Assembly (NCBI GenBank): GCA_009782915.1
Contig: WRIC01000005.1
Span: forward strand, 40,898-104,897
Length of the DNA stretch: 64,000 nt
Reading direction: 5' to 3'
DNA from: Propionibacteriaceae bacterium
GTDB taxonomy: Bacteria > Actinomycetota > Actinomycetes > Propionibacteriales > Propionibacteriaceae
The notes beneath the pieces are model-generated. The model had not been told where the DNA came from. It searched no databases and saw only the letters and a program-made list of their open reading frames with translations. Below are positions 53,417-61,551 of this stretch, piece by piece. The first letter of the stretch is position 1, and each line of letters begins with the position of its first letter. Position numbers and translations under genes: made by a program.

Positions 53417-54079
53417 GTGAAGTCGTTCTATCTGCGTGAGTACACCAAGAACCTGCTCAGGTGGCGTAGCATCACCGATTCCGATCACCGCGAGTGTTAC
53501 GTGATCAGACCTCAACTTCTGAAAGGGCTGTCCCTGTTTCTGATGGACACGGCTGGAACAGAGCTAGCGCAGATAACACCCGACTTCTGGCCCAGCCGTA
53601 CTATGACATATGACATCTCACAGGACGGTGTGCATGCGGCGACCTTCCAAATGAAGATGGGTTTCGAGTACGAGGGCCTCGTCACTGTTGGCGAATCCCA
53701 CTGGGCTATTACCGGCAACACCACTGGTTCGCAGTACGACATTGCTGACACTGCTCGAGGAATCATCGCGCGGATACGTCACACAGGACTCAGCGCTTCT
53801 TCGGAGCGGAGCTCGGATGTCTTGGTGCACACCGACATCGGTGAGGATGAAACTACCGGTGGTGATTCGGGTTTCTTGGGGAGTCTCGGATTTGGTTGGA
53901 GCGGTGACCCAGCAGACACCCATAGTTTTTTCCCCACCAATTTCTGGATCGACATTGAGGATGGCGAACCAGAAATCCTCCTCTTCTGCGTGGCTTTCTG
54001 TTTTCGGGCATCCCAGAATTATCAGCGGCTTCCAACACGATTTGGACCCCGAAAACAACCGCAAGATCGCCGACGATAA
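53417..54079 (+). CDS. LURP-one/YxjI-like protein (paralogue 1)
   Basis: 220 aa. The N-terminal half follows the pattern of the tubby-like LURP-one fold: repeated beta strands with SLFLMDTAGTELAQI and ISQDGVHAATFQ, then HWAITG and a hydrophobic C-terminal helix after IEDGEPEILL. It shares this layout with the genes at 55095 and 56790. Compared with them it carries an extra ~35-residue insertion (about 125-170) and a basic, unrelated last 20 residues, perhaps after a frameshift. Function unknown; such proteins bind membranes or phospholipids in eukaryotes. Confidence 0.55.
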   Translation: MKSFYLREYTKNLLRWRSITDSDHRECYVIRPQLLKGLSLFLMDTAGTELAQITPDFWPSRTMTYDISQDGVHAATFQMKMGFEYEGLVTVGESHWAITGNTTGSQYDIADTARGIIARIRHTGLSASSERSSDVLVHTDIGEDETTGGDSGFLGSLGFGWSGDPADTHSFFPTNFWIDIEDGEPEILLFCVAFCFRASQNYQRLPTRFGPRKQPQDRRR

Positions 54080-54088
54080 GGGAAGCCA

Positions 54089-54322
54089 GTGGAAACGTAC
54101 TATGTCAAAGAAGTCTTTTCTCGGTTGAAGCAGAACTATCTTGTTCAAGATGAGCAAGGTCACACCCACTTCATGGTGGAACCGAAAATCGGGCAGGGGT
54201 TCATTCTCAGCGATAGTGAAGGTACGCGGTTGGCTCAAGTGCGGAGCCCCCGTCTGGGAAAGCGACCCGGGATACTCACCTTCGAGGTGTATCAGGATGG
54301 CGTACTAAATGCGACTATTCAA
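54089..54322 (+). pseudogene. Truncated LURP-one/YxjI-like gene (paralogue 2)
   Basis: The first 78 codons (METYYVKEVFSRLKQNY...) are nearly identical to the start of the intact 203-aa gene at 56790, including the upstream GATAAGGGAA(G)CCAGTGGAAAC. At about 54322 homology stops and the sequence switches to a copy of the tail of the small membrane protein gene (in another frame). The open frame continues as a chimera into the antitoxin below. This is a deletion junction; the remaining part lacks the C-terminal half of the fold. Confidence 0.8.
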
Positions 54323-54402
54323 CGGTGTGTATCGCTTTCCCTTGGGTGGGTGCCTCCCTGCTGGCCCTGCTCGATTGGCTGTGGTCCGCGATCACCGGTT
54401 GA
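54323..54402 (+). pseudogene. Duplicated 3' end of the small membrane protein gene
   Basis: Matches 53167-53246 with only about six differences over 80 nt, down to the same ACCGGTTGA stop. No start remains. It shows that a second copy of the 52977 gene once lay downstream of the truncated LURP-like gene, and that a deletion removed everything between. Confidence 0.8.
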
Positions 54403-54457
54403 CTCTGAGACCATGATAAAGTTCCGCCAGCATCGCTTCACGGTGTACCCTGGTGCT

Positions 54458-54691
54458 ATGCCCATTCTGTCTGAACTTCCTCTATCAGAATCTTTACGCG
54501 AGCGTTTGACCGCTATGGTTGAACACTCGCAACGATCCGAAGAATCAATTCTATGCGAGGCTCTTGAAGCTCAGATCGAGAGATATGAACTTGCTCAAGA
54601 ACTGCTCACCCTAGAAGAAGACATCGAAGCTGGTCGAGAGCCTCTATATTCAATGGAGGAAGCGAAGGCCTATGTCGGGTTGGGCGATTAG
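54458..54691 (+). CDS. Antitoxin-like protein of a RelE-type pair
   Basis: 77 aa. An N-terminal ribbon-helix-helix-like segment (LPLSESLRERLTAMVEHSQRS) is followed by a long acidic helix (ALEAQIERYELAQELLTLEEDIEAG) that would wrap the toxin. It lies in frame with the chimeric LURP remnant upstream, but ATG 54458 with TACCCT 6 nt upstream is a plausible independent leaderless start. The toxin gene overlaps it by 20 nt, the usual order (antitoxin first). Confidence 0.75.
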   Translation: MPILSELPLSESLRERLTAMVEHSQRSEESILCEALEAQIERYELAQELLTLEEDIEAGREPLYSMEEAKAYVGLGD

Positions 54692-54950
54692 GTTCACTGA
54701 AAAGTCACTGAAGCAGATCAACAAACTCGATCTTCCGATACGAAGACGAATCTTTAACTACCTGGACAAGGTCGTGTCGTCTGCAAGCCCTCTCGCTTCC
54801 TCCGAACCTCTCACTGGGTTACCTGGCAAACGAAAATTCCGGATTGGTGACTACCGCATACTGTTCACGGCTCAACATCAGCAGTTGACAATACTTGTCT
54901 TAAAAGTTGGGCATCGTTCCCACGTATACAAGAACACAACCGATCTGTGA
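54672..54950 (+). CDS. RelE/ParE-family toxin
   Basis: 92 aa. The family pattern is clear: WAIRFTEKSLKQINKLD, then GLPGKRKFRIGDYRILF and VGHRSHVYKN at the end. RelE toxins cut mRNA on the ribosome; ParE members poison gyrase. The FRIGDYRIL and GHR..VY marks favour the RelE branch. Complete, with no visible defect. It sits between duplicated LURP-like genes and could stabilise this unstable segment. Confidence 0.85.
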   Translation: MSGWAIRFTEKSLKQINKLDLPIRRRIFNYLDKVVSSASPLASSEPLTGLPGKRKFRIGDYRILFTAQHQQLTILVLKVGHRSHVYKNTTDL

Positions 54951-55094
54951 CATGGTCAAGAACCCGCAGTGACCCTGCGGAAAGCATTGCTCTGGGTTGT
55001 GTACTGCACCGGTGACAAAGCGGGACGAAGGTGTTTTTGTCACCAAGAACAGCTCCAGCCACCGTACGCAGCAACAGTCTGATATCATGAGAGG

Positions 55095-55664
55095 GTGAAG
55101 TCGTATTCCCTCAGTGAATCTGTCCAAGGTATGGCCAAGTTTTACGGCATCAAGGATGCTGATGGTCAGGAACACTACACAGCAAAGATGACGTTATTTG
55201 GCGGGGTTTATCTGCGAGATACCCTGGACACAGAACTGGCTCACATCAAGATGCAAACCTTGAAAAAGCGCGGTGCCATCACAGTCGACATTTTTCAAGA
55301 TGGTGTGATCATTGCCAGCCTCCAATCCAAAGATGGATTCGAGGATGAGTTTCTTCTCGCCGTTCAGGACACACACTGGACGGTCACCCGTACCACAGAG
55401 ACTCAGTACGACATCACCACCAATGGGGGAGAAATCATCTCACTTCTTCACCACCAGGGTCATGATGGATTCCTTGATGAGTATCGCATGGACATTGAGG
55501 AAGGCGGGCCTGACATACTCCTGCTCAGTACTGCGCTGGCCATCGACTACATCGAGGATTCACGAAGGGCTGTTGAGAAACATCACCAGCATATGGTTGA
55601 CAAATACCCTACTCAAAGTGCCATCGCCGATTTCATGCTACGCCGCAAGGACCGCAAAAGATAA
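55095..55664 (+). CDS. LURP-one/YxjI-like protein (paralogue 3)
   Basis: 189 aa. GTG start 6 nt after a TATCAT box, as in paralogue 1. Beta-rich core with GVYLRDTLDTELAHI, IFQDGVIIASLQ and HWTVT, then MDIEEGGPDILLLSTALAI as the C-terminal hydrophobic helix and a basic tail. It lacks a signal peptide, so it should be cytoplasmic or membrane-surface. Same fold pattern as its neighbours but low identity, suggesting fast divergence. Function unknown. Confidence 0.6.
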   Translation: MKSYSLSESVQGMAKFYGIKDADGQEHYTAKMTLFGGVYLRDTLDTELAHIKMQTLKKRGAITVDIFQDGVIIASLQSKDGFEDEFLLAVQDTHWTVTRTTETQYDITTNGGEIISLLHHQGHDGFLDEYRMDIEEGGPDILLLSTALAIDYIEDSRRAVEKHHQHMVDKYPTQSAIADFMLRRKDRKR

Positions 55665-55719
55665 CAATCCTCACGCACACACGTACCCGTACTTGGAAAT
55701 AGTGTGGTGTACTTGATTC

Positions 55720-56775
55720 ATGAACAAGTACGCACCCACTGGTCTCGAAGAAGAACTAGCGGAGAAAGCTTATTACTATCGTGATGATTGGTCGCAGCTT
55801 CTGGTCGACCTGGCTGACGCATTCGACAAAGGCGCGAACCCACATGCGTGTTTTCTTGATCGTCAAGCGTTACCAGCTATGTTGTGGGACTTCGACTTAC
55901 GGGACCTTAACTGGGAGGCATTTAAGGTAGACACCTTTCTTGGCCGGCTACTGAGCACGTACCACTCTTCATGTTGGGATGCTGCTGGTCCCGAATACTC
56001 CCAAAGCATGTATGCCGATCTTTCTCGTGACGAATTACCCCCAAGGTTCCATGTTCCAGTTGAATTCGCCAACAAGATATATGACTTGTTTGTTGATCGA
56101 GGGTTTGATGCACACGACCTAGGATTCTACGTATTCATTGACACCTATATGTCGTTGTCCGAGAACTATGGCGACGACCCTTTCTATATTATCAAGCAGA
56201 TTCTCAGTGCTCACCCGCAAGCCAGCACACTGCAGTGGGAGAGGCTGCGAGCCAGAATCAACCACCACTGGGATTACGCAGATGACCACTGGAGAGCTGA
56301 TCCGACCATTGACCAGATCTCGCAGTGGGAGACCATGATCGAAGCCCAGCGAAATCAATCGCTGCTACGCGACATTGCCGGTGTCGTTGGTCAAGAAATC
56401 CAAGAGATGACGAGAACATATACCACCCATTCTGGGCAAGATATGTCGCACAATAAAATCTCTTATGAGGAAACTCACCTCTACATCCAATTCGACCAAG
56501 TCACATTACACATCACTAACGCCTATGTCTTCATGGACAACACCACGCAGATAGGCGAGCCTGACAACCCGGATAAACTCCAGAATCTCAACAGTTTCGT
56601 GAGTGGAGAAACAGTCAAAGATATTGATATAGACATGGATTGGTTCAATTCGTGGCAGAAAACACCAACAGTCCTCATATGTTTGTCGGGTGGGAAGTGG
56701 GTCAAGATCACTCTAGATGACGGGTGTATTCTCATCACCCATGGCGAATGGGCCAATGACGGTGAGAACGAATAA
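55720..56775 (+). CDS. Unknown 351-aa protein in the LURP-like cluster
   Basis: I do not recognise it. It has no signal peptide or membrane segment. The first 230 residues are helical, Trp/Tyr/Asp-rich (YYYRDDWSQLLVDLADAF, HHWDYADDHWRADPT); the last 110 look like a separate beta domain (THLYIQFDQVTLHITNAYVF ... ILITHG). It begins 55 nt after paralogue 3 and ends 14 nt before paralogue 4, so the three are probably one unit. The acidic, two-part build is compatible with an SMI1/immunity-type protein, but no motif proves it. Confidence 0.5.
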   Translation: MNKYAPTGLEEELAEKAYYYRDDWSQLLVDLADAFDKGANPHACFLDRQALPAMLWDFDLRDLNWEAFKVDTFLGRLLSTYHSSCWDAAGPEYSQSMYADLSRDELPPRFHVPVEFANKIYDLFVDRGFDAHDLGFYVFIDTYMSLSENYGDDPFYIIKQILSAHPQASTLQWERLRARINHHWDYADDHWRADPTIDQISQWETMIEAQRNQSLLRDIAGVVGQEIQEMTRTYTTHSGQDMSHNKISYEETHLYIQFDQVTLHITNAYVFMDNTTQIGEPDNPDKLQNLNSFVSGETVKDIDIDMDWFNSWQKTPTVLICLSGGKWVKITLDDGCILITHGEWANDGENE

Positions 56776-56789
56776 AGATAAGGGAACCA

Positions 56790-57401
56790 GTGGAAACATA
56801 CTATGTGAAAGAAGTCTTTTCTCTGTTGAAGCAGAACTATCTTGTTCAAGATGAACAAGGGCAGACTCACTACCTGGTGGAACCGAAAATCGGGCAAGGG
56901 TTTATTCTCAGCGATAGTGAAGGTATGCGGTTGGCTCAAGTGAGGAGTCCCCGTCTGGGAAAGCGACCCGGGATACTCACCTTCGAGGTGATCCAGGATG
57001 GCGTACTGAATGCGACTGTTCAACGCGACCCTTCCACCACAGGCATTGCTCTGGTTGTGAACGGGCCAGACTGGGTGGTAACCAGTCACATGGAGAAGGT
57101 TCCACTCGATGGCAACCTGGTCACGACACAGCTCACCTACATCGTCACCGACAAGCAGGGCGATACTCATGCACGGATCACCCACACCACAGCTGTCGCC
57201 ACCACTGCGAGTGAGATCTGTTCAGATGAATACCGTGTCGACCTGGAACCAGGCCAATCAGAGATCCTCATCCTGTGTGTTGTCATAGTCATTGATGTCA
57301 TTTCTGATGGGAAACGCATCGACCAACAAATCCGTTCAGACAACCCGTCCTACCGTTGGGGAGCAGAGTCCGCCGAACGCCGCAAAAACCGGCAACGCTA
57401 G
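56790..57401 (+). CDS. LURP-one/YxjI-like protein (paralogue 4, intact)
   Basis: 203 aa. GTG start behind AAGGGAACCA. The N-terminus YYVKEVFSLLKQNYLVQDEQG is the clearest match to the YxjI/LURP-one family (MxxYVKExVFSL...D..G); further marks are FILSDSEGMRLAQV, VIQDGVLNATVQ and VDLEPGQSEILILCVVIV. It is the full-length version of the truncated gene at 54089. Cytoplasmic or membrane-peripheral, function unknown. Confidence 0.65.
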   Translation: METYYVKEVFSLLKQNYLVQDEQGQTHYLVEPKIGQGFILSDSEGMRLAQVRSPRLGKRPGILTFEVIQDGVLNATVQRDPSTTGIALVVNGPDWVVTSHMEKVPLDGNLVTTQLTYIVTDKQGDTHARITHTTAVATTASEICSDEYRVDLEPGQSEILILCVVIVIDVISDGKRIDQQIRSDNPSYRWGAESAERRKNRQR

Positions 57402-57437
57402 GAGATCGTACACCCCACACCCACCACCGTCACCCTG

Positions 57438-57593
57438 CGGTCGATGGGGACGGTACTACCTCACCCACCACCGGTCACCCTGCGGCTGGGTGACGAGCGA
57501 AGCGAGGAACACCTGCTCGCAGGGTCCAGACTACCCAGTTTCCAACTGTGGATTCTGGATTCCGCGACTACGCGCGGAATGACGGAGTCGGAC
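57438..57593. repeat. Mixed family B core and family A composite
   Basis: GATGGGGACGGTACTACCTCACC (family B core with weak arms) sits at 57438-57462 inside the edge of a family A composite (57474-57593), whose left loop is enlarged by a GACGAGCGAAGCGAGGAACACC segment. Confidence 0.7.
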
Positions 57594-57625
57594 TGACCAG
57601 CGGAATGACCGGGTGATGGACAAAA

Positions 57626-57653
57626 GATGTGCCCCGGTTTCCCAGGGCACATC
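57626..57653 (-). terminator. Probable terminator of glpK
   Basis: Perfect 9-nt arms GATGTGCCC / GGGCACATC with a 10-nt loop. On the minus strand the stem is followed by TTTTGT, the direction in which glpK transcription arrives. Confidence 0.55.
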
Positions 57654-57673
57654 ATTGTTCGGATACTTGTCGG

Positions 57674-57724
57674 TGTGTCAAACGCCCCGTCCCCTTGTGA
57701 CAAGGGGACGGGGCGTTTGTCACA
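57674..57724. repeat. Family B hairpin downstream of glpK
   Basis: 24-nt arms with one mismatch around a 3-nt loop; the arm contains CAAGGGGACGGGGCGTTTG. Nearly the same arm sequence as the element at 34989-35045, so these two are recent relatives. Confidence 0.8.
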
Positions 57725-57739
57725 TCCGGTGTCCCCTTG

Positions 57740-59254
57740 TCAGGCGGTGACGTCGTCGTCGACCCAGTCGAAGGTCTTGGTGACGGCTTTCTTCCAGTTG
57801 CGGTACAGGCGATCGCGTTCACTGGTTTCCATTTCGGGGACCCAGCGGGAATCCTCAGCCCAGTTGTCGATGACATCCTGTTCACCATCCCAGAAACCAA
57901 CAGCGATACCTGCGGCATAGGCGGCACCCAAAGCGGTGGTCTCAGCGACCACGGGGCGTACCACGGGAACACCAACCATGTCGGCCTGGAATTGCATCAA
58001 CGTGTTGTTGGCGGTCATACCACCATCAACTTTCAGCTCAGCGAGTTTCGCACCCGAATCTGCTTCCATGGCATCCAGTACTTCGCGGGTTTGGAAAGCT
58101 GTCGCCTCCAAAGCGGCGCGCGCAATATGGCCACGATTCACATAGCGGGTTAAACCGACGATCGCACCACGGGCATCCCCACGCCAGTACGGGGCGAAGA
58201 GCCCAGAAAAGGCGGGTACGAAATAGGCTCCACCGTTGTCGTCCACAGACAAGGCGAGTTTCTCCACCTCGGGGGAGGAGTCGAACATACCCAGGTTGTC
58301 GCGCAGCCACTGGATCAGCGAACCCGTGACAGCGATCGAACCCTCAAGGGCATAGATCGGTTTGTGGCCATCAATCTGGTAACACAAGGTTGTGAGCAGA
58401 CCATTGCTGGAGAACACTGGTTTCTCACCAGTATTCATCAACATGAAACAACCAGTCCCATAAGTGTTCTTGGCTTTGCCCACCTCGAAACACGCCTGCC
58501 CGAAAGTGGCAGCCTGCTGGTCACCCAGGTCACCGGCCACCGGGAGTCCCGCAACCACGGGTTCGGTGGCCACGCCATAAACCATGGACGATGGTTTGAT
58601 CTCGGGCAGCATCGACTCCGGGATCGTCATATCGGCAACAATGTCGGATGCCCACGTGAGGCTACGCGCATCCATGAGCATGGTACGCGACGCATTGGTC
58701 ACATCCGTGATGTGGAGACCACCATCAACACCACCAGTCAGGTTCCAGATCAGCCAGGTGTCGATATTGCCCATGAGCAGGTCGCCTGCTTCAGCAGAGG
58801 TACGAGCACCCTCAACATTGTCGAGGATCCACTTCACTTTCGGCCCGGAAAAGTAGGTCGCCAAGGGCAAACCCACCCGCGAGGCGTACTTGTTTTGATC
58901 CCCGCCACCCAACTCGTCGACGATAGCTTGGGTACGGGTGTCCTGCCAGACGATAGCGTTATAGACGGGTTGACCAGTGGTTTTATCCCACACCACGGTG
59001 GTTTCACGCTGGTTGGTGATACCGATGGCAGCGATATTGTCTTTGGTGACCTTGGCATCGTTGAGGGCGCCCGTGATCACTTGGACGGTACGGGTCCAGA
59101 TTTCAACAGGATCATGCTCCACCCACCCGGCGCGCGGGAAGATCTGCTCATGTTCGAGCTGGTGGCTTCCCTTAATTCGTCCGGCGTGGTTGAAGACGAT
59201 GGCCCTGGAACTGGTCGTGCCCGAGTCGATTGCCAGAATGTATTTTTCTTTCAT
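57740..59254 (-). CDS. glpK: Glycerol kinase
   Basis: Phosphorylates glycerol to sn-glycerol-3-phosphate with ATP. 504 aa, standard length. FGGY-family features: the N-terminal phosphate-binding [13 protein letters not shown], the glycerol-binding region WQDTRTQAI, the [11 protein letters not shown] segment, and the C-terminal [16 protein letters not shown]. It is the second gene after glpF on the same strand, 177 nt away. Product can feed glycolysis or, given the polymer locus upstream in the window, CDP-glycerol synthesis. Confidence 0.95.
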   Translation of the reverse strand: MKEKYILAIDSGTTSSRAIVFNHAGRIKGSHQLEHEQIFPRAGWVEHDPVEIWTRTVQVITGALNDAKVTKDNIAAIGITNQRETTVVWDKTTGQPVYNAIVWQDTRTQAIVDELGGGDQNKYASRVGLPLATYFSGPKVKWILDNVEGARTSAEAGDLLMGNIDTWLIWNLTGGVDGGLHITDVTNASRTMLMDARSLTWASDIVADMTIPESMLPEIKPSSMVYGVATEPVVAGLPVAGDLGDQQAATFGQACFEVGKAKNTYGTGCFMLMNTGEKPVFSSNGLLTTLCYQIDGHKPIYALEGSIAVTGSLIQWLRDNLGMFDSSPEVEKLALSVDDNGGAYFVPAFSGLFAPYWRGDARGAIVGLTRYVNRGHIARAALEATAFQTREVLDAMEADSGAKLAELKVDGGMTANNTLMQFQADMVGVPVVRPVVAETTALGAAYAAGIAVGFWDGEQDVIDNWAEDSRWVPEMETSERDRLYRNWKKAVTKTFDWVDDDVTA

Positions 59255-59374
59255 TTTTTCTCCATGTGTAGCTTTATTGTAGTTTTCGTTGATCAGTGAT
59301 GAGAAGGAAAATCCTCGACCCGCCGTTGGGTGGTGGGGTTTCCGTACCTCATCTTTTGTCTGTGGAGGGTGGGA

Positions 59375-59406
59375 GTGCCGGACACACCTAGAGTAAGACC
59401 CGGCAC
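59375..59406. other. Small inverted repeat between glpF and glpK
   Basis: Arms GTGCCGG / CCGGCAC, 18-nt loop, in the 177-nt gap after glpF. It could reduce read-through or stabilise the glpF message; no U-run. Confidence 0.3.
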
Positions 59407-59431
59407 CCCCCTTCCCAGTGTGAACAGATGA

Positions 59432-60235
59432 TTAGACTGTCCACCCGATACCGGAGATAGCCAGGAAGGTCAGACCTGCCAGGACACCGCCGGTGATGGG
59501 ACCCAGAACTGGCACCCAGGAGTAACTCCAATCGGAGTCCCCCTTTCCCTTGGAGGGCATGACCGCATGCCAGAGTCGGGGCCCCAGGTCGCGAGCCGGA
59601 TTGATCGCATAACCTGTTGGTCCACCCAGGGACGCGCCGATTGCGACAATGAGGAAGGCAACACCCAGGGCGTTCAACCATCCCAGCCCGCCAGCACTAC
59701 CGTTCTGATATCCTGAAATGAGGACAACGAAGACCAGGACGAAGGTAGCGATGATTTCTGTGACCAGGTTCCATCCGTACGAGCGCGATGCTGGACCTGT
59801 GGAGAAGACACCAAGCTTGGCACCTTCCGGCTGCTCGATATCGAACTGCTTCTTGTAGGTCAGCCACGCCAAACCAGCGCCCACGAAAGCGCCCGCCATT
59901 TGGGCCAGGATGTAGAAGGTGATCACACCTGCTGTGACGGGGATAACACAGCCGGCCTCGGAGGCGATGAAGCAGGGGGACGATTCACCAACCTTGGATG
60001 CGGCGATACCGAGGGTCACAGCAGGGTTGAGGTGACCGCCGGTTTGGAAGGCCACAAGAACACCAGAGAAAACTGCGAGCCCCCACCCGAAGTTGATCAG
60101 AAGCCAGCCTCCACCCTGGCCTTTGGATTTGTTGAAGGAAACATTCATGCACACACCGGCGCCTAAAAGGATCAGCATGGCGGTGCCCATGAACTCTGAC
60201 AGGAAAATCTGTCCTAGGGTAGCTGCAAGAAGCAT
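59432..60235 (-). CDS. glpF: Glycerol uptake facilitator (aquaglyceroporin)
   Basis: 267 aa, MIP family with six membrane segments and two half-helices carrying the NPA motifs: HLNPAVTLG and INPARDLGPR. The Asp in NPARD marks glycerol facilitators rather than water channels. Lets glycerol cross the membrane by diffusion, trapped by GlpK downstream. Divergent from the SorC-type regulator. Confidence 0.94.
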   Translation of the reverse strand: MLLAATLGQIFLSEFMGTAMLILLGAGVCMNVSFNKSKGQGGGWLLINFGWGLAVFSGVLVAFQTGGHLNPAVTLGIAASKVGESSPCFIASEAGCVIPVTAGVITFYILAQMAGAFVGAGLAWLTYKKQFDIEQPEGAKLGVFSTGPASRSYGWNLVTEIIATFVLVFVVLISGYQNGSAGGLGWLNALGVAFLIVAIGASLGGPTGYAINPARDLGPRLWHAVMPSKGKGDSDWSYSWVPVLGPITGGVLAGLTFLAISGIGWTV

Positions 60236-60250
60236 GAGCTCTCTCTTTCC

Positions 60251-60268
60251 GGCACCTCCATTGGTGCC
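60251..60268. promoter_or_regulatory. Palindrome GGCACC-N6-GGTGCC in the glpF/regulator gap
   Basis: Perfect 6-nt arms, 16 nt upstream of the glpF start and 68 nt before the regulator start. A good candidate operator for the adjacent regulator, or a leader hairpin. Confidence 0.4.
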
Positions 60269-60335
60269 TCATAGTCGGAGCCCTCATTCTTTCCCAAGGC
60301 TGGGTATTTCCTCTAGGGCGTGAGAGGATGTGCAG

Positions 60336-61448
60336 ATGGAACCGAAATCACTGCACGCGCGCTACGACGCTATGCATGAAGCATGCGTACGTTACTACAT
60401 CCAAGACGAGACCATGGAGTCGATTGCCCGCTACCTGAAACTGTCTCGATCCTCCGTTTCGAGGCTTCTAGCTGAGGCCCGGAATACCGGTATGGTCCGT
60501 ATTTCTGTGGAGGCCCCTGGCGGATCATCCTCCCCGATTGCCCGAGCGGTTGCCGCCATTTTTGGGGTACGGGTACACATGGCCCAGGTGGGTGAAGCAG
60601 CCTCGGTGACCACTCGTTTCGAGCGTGTTTCCCGTCTGGCTGCTGCTATCCTTCGCAACAGTGTCAAGGATGGTGACTTCATTGGTGTCGCCTGGGGGGT
60701 GACAGTGTCCAACATTGTTCCCTACCTGGAACGCTATCCTCTCCATGATGCGACCATTGTTCAGATGAATGGTGGCACAAACTATCACGATTCCTCTGCC
60801 CGCCATGTTGCTGCGATTCTTCAGGCGCTCGCTCAGACTTTTGATGCCCGCATCATCCAGTTCCCTGTTCCGGCATTCTTCGACTACCCCACTTCAAGGG
60901 AAGCGATGTGGTCGGAGAGTTCGGTACGCCACGTCCTGGGTTTACAGGAGAAAATCGATGTAGCGATCTTTGGGGTGGGTTCGATCGGAGCGAAGGTCCC
61001 GTCGTACGTCTATTCGGCGGGGTTTCTCGACGAGAAGGAAACCCAGAACATGCGCGATGAGGGTGTTGTTGGTGATGTGAACACGGTGCTTTTCCGTGAG
61101 GATGGTAGCTGGGAGGATATTTCGTTGAACAAGCGTGCTTCCGGGCTCACCCCCCAAGAGTTGCAGGCCATCCCTCGACGCATCGGCGTAGTGGCTGATC
61201 CTTCGCGAGCGAATTCTCTGCTGGGCGCTTTGCGTGCGCGTACGATCACTGATGTGGTGTGCGACGACACCACCGCAAAGTCCCTGCTGGGGTTACTCAA
61301 CCCCGCCGACTATCAGGAAACTCTGGCGGGGCTCGACCTGAGCATCACCGGAAAATCAGCCTCCCGTGGTCGCCGCCAAGAAAAACCCCTGCGCCCACCC
61401 AACACCGTCATTCTGCGCGAAGTCGCAGAATCCAGATATTCCAGTTGA
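60336..61448 (+). CDS. SorC-family transcriptional regulator, probable glycerol regulator
   Basis: 370 aa. An N-terminal helix-turn-helix (ETMESIARYLKLSRSSVSRLL, about residues 25-45) is followed by the sugar-phosphate-binding domain of the SorC/DeoR-like group (GVAWGVTVSN, VQMNGGT, VAIFGVGSIG, GVVGDVNTVLF, GVVADPSRANSLLGALRA). GAGAGGA precedes ATG 60336. Divergent to glpF-glpK, so likely controlled by glycerol or its phosphate. The last ~20 residues ([15 protein letters not shown]) are translated from a family A repeat, which also supplies the stop codon; the native C-terminus is probably lost. Confidence 0.85.
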   Translation: MEPKSLHARYDAMHEACVRYYIQDETMESIARYLKLSRSSVSRLLAEARNTGMVRISVEAPGGSSSPIARAVAAIFGVRVHMAQVGEAASVTTRFERVSRLAAAILRNSVKDGDFIGVAWGVTVSNIVPYLERYPLHDATIVQMNGGTNYHDSSARHVAAILQALAQTFDARIIQFPVPAFFDYPTSREAMWSESSVRHVLGLQEKIDVAIFGVGSIGAKVPSYVYSAGFLDEKETQNMRDEGVVGDVNTVLFREDGSWEDISLNKRASGLTPQELQAIPRRIGVVADPSRANSLLGALRARTITDVVCDDTTAKSLLGLLNPADYQETLAGLDLSITGKSASRGRRQEKPLRPPNTVILREVAESRYSS

Positions 61449-61533
61449 ACAACTGTGGTTTCTAGACCCTGCGAGTCGCGGAGCCTGTGCTGCGGAGCGC
61501 GCCAGCGCGACTCGCAGTGCTCCGCAGGGTGAC
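61407..61533. repeat. Family A composite overlapping the end of the regulator gene
   Basis: Left stem ATTCTGCG/CGCAGAAT with the plain CGAAGT loop; right stem ACCCTGCG/CGCAGGGT with the long GGAGCCTGTGCTGCGGAGCG-type loop also seen at 47780-47850 and 52860-52910. The first 42 nt are inside the CDS. Confidence 0.85.
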
Positions 61534-61551
61534 GGCAATACCGCGGGTATG

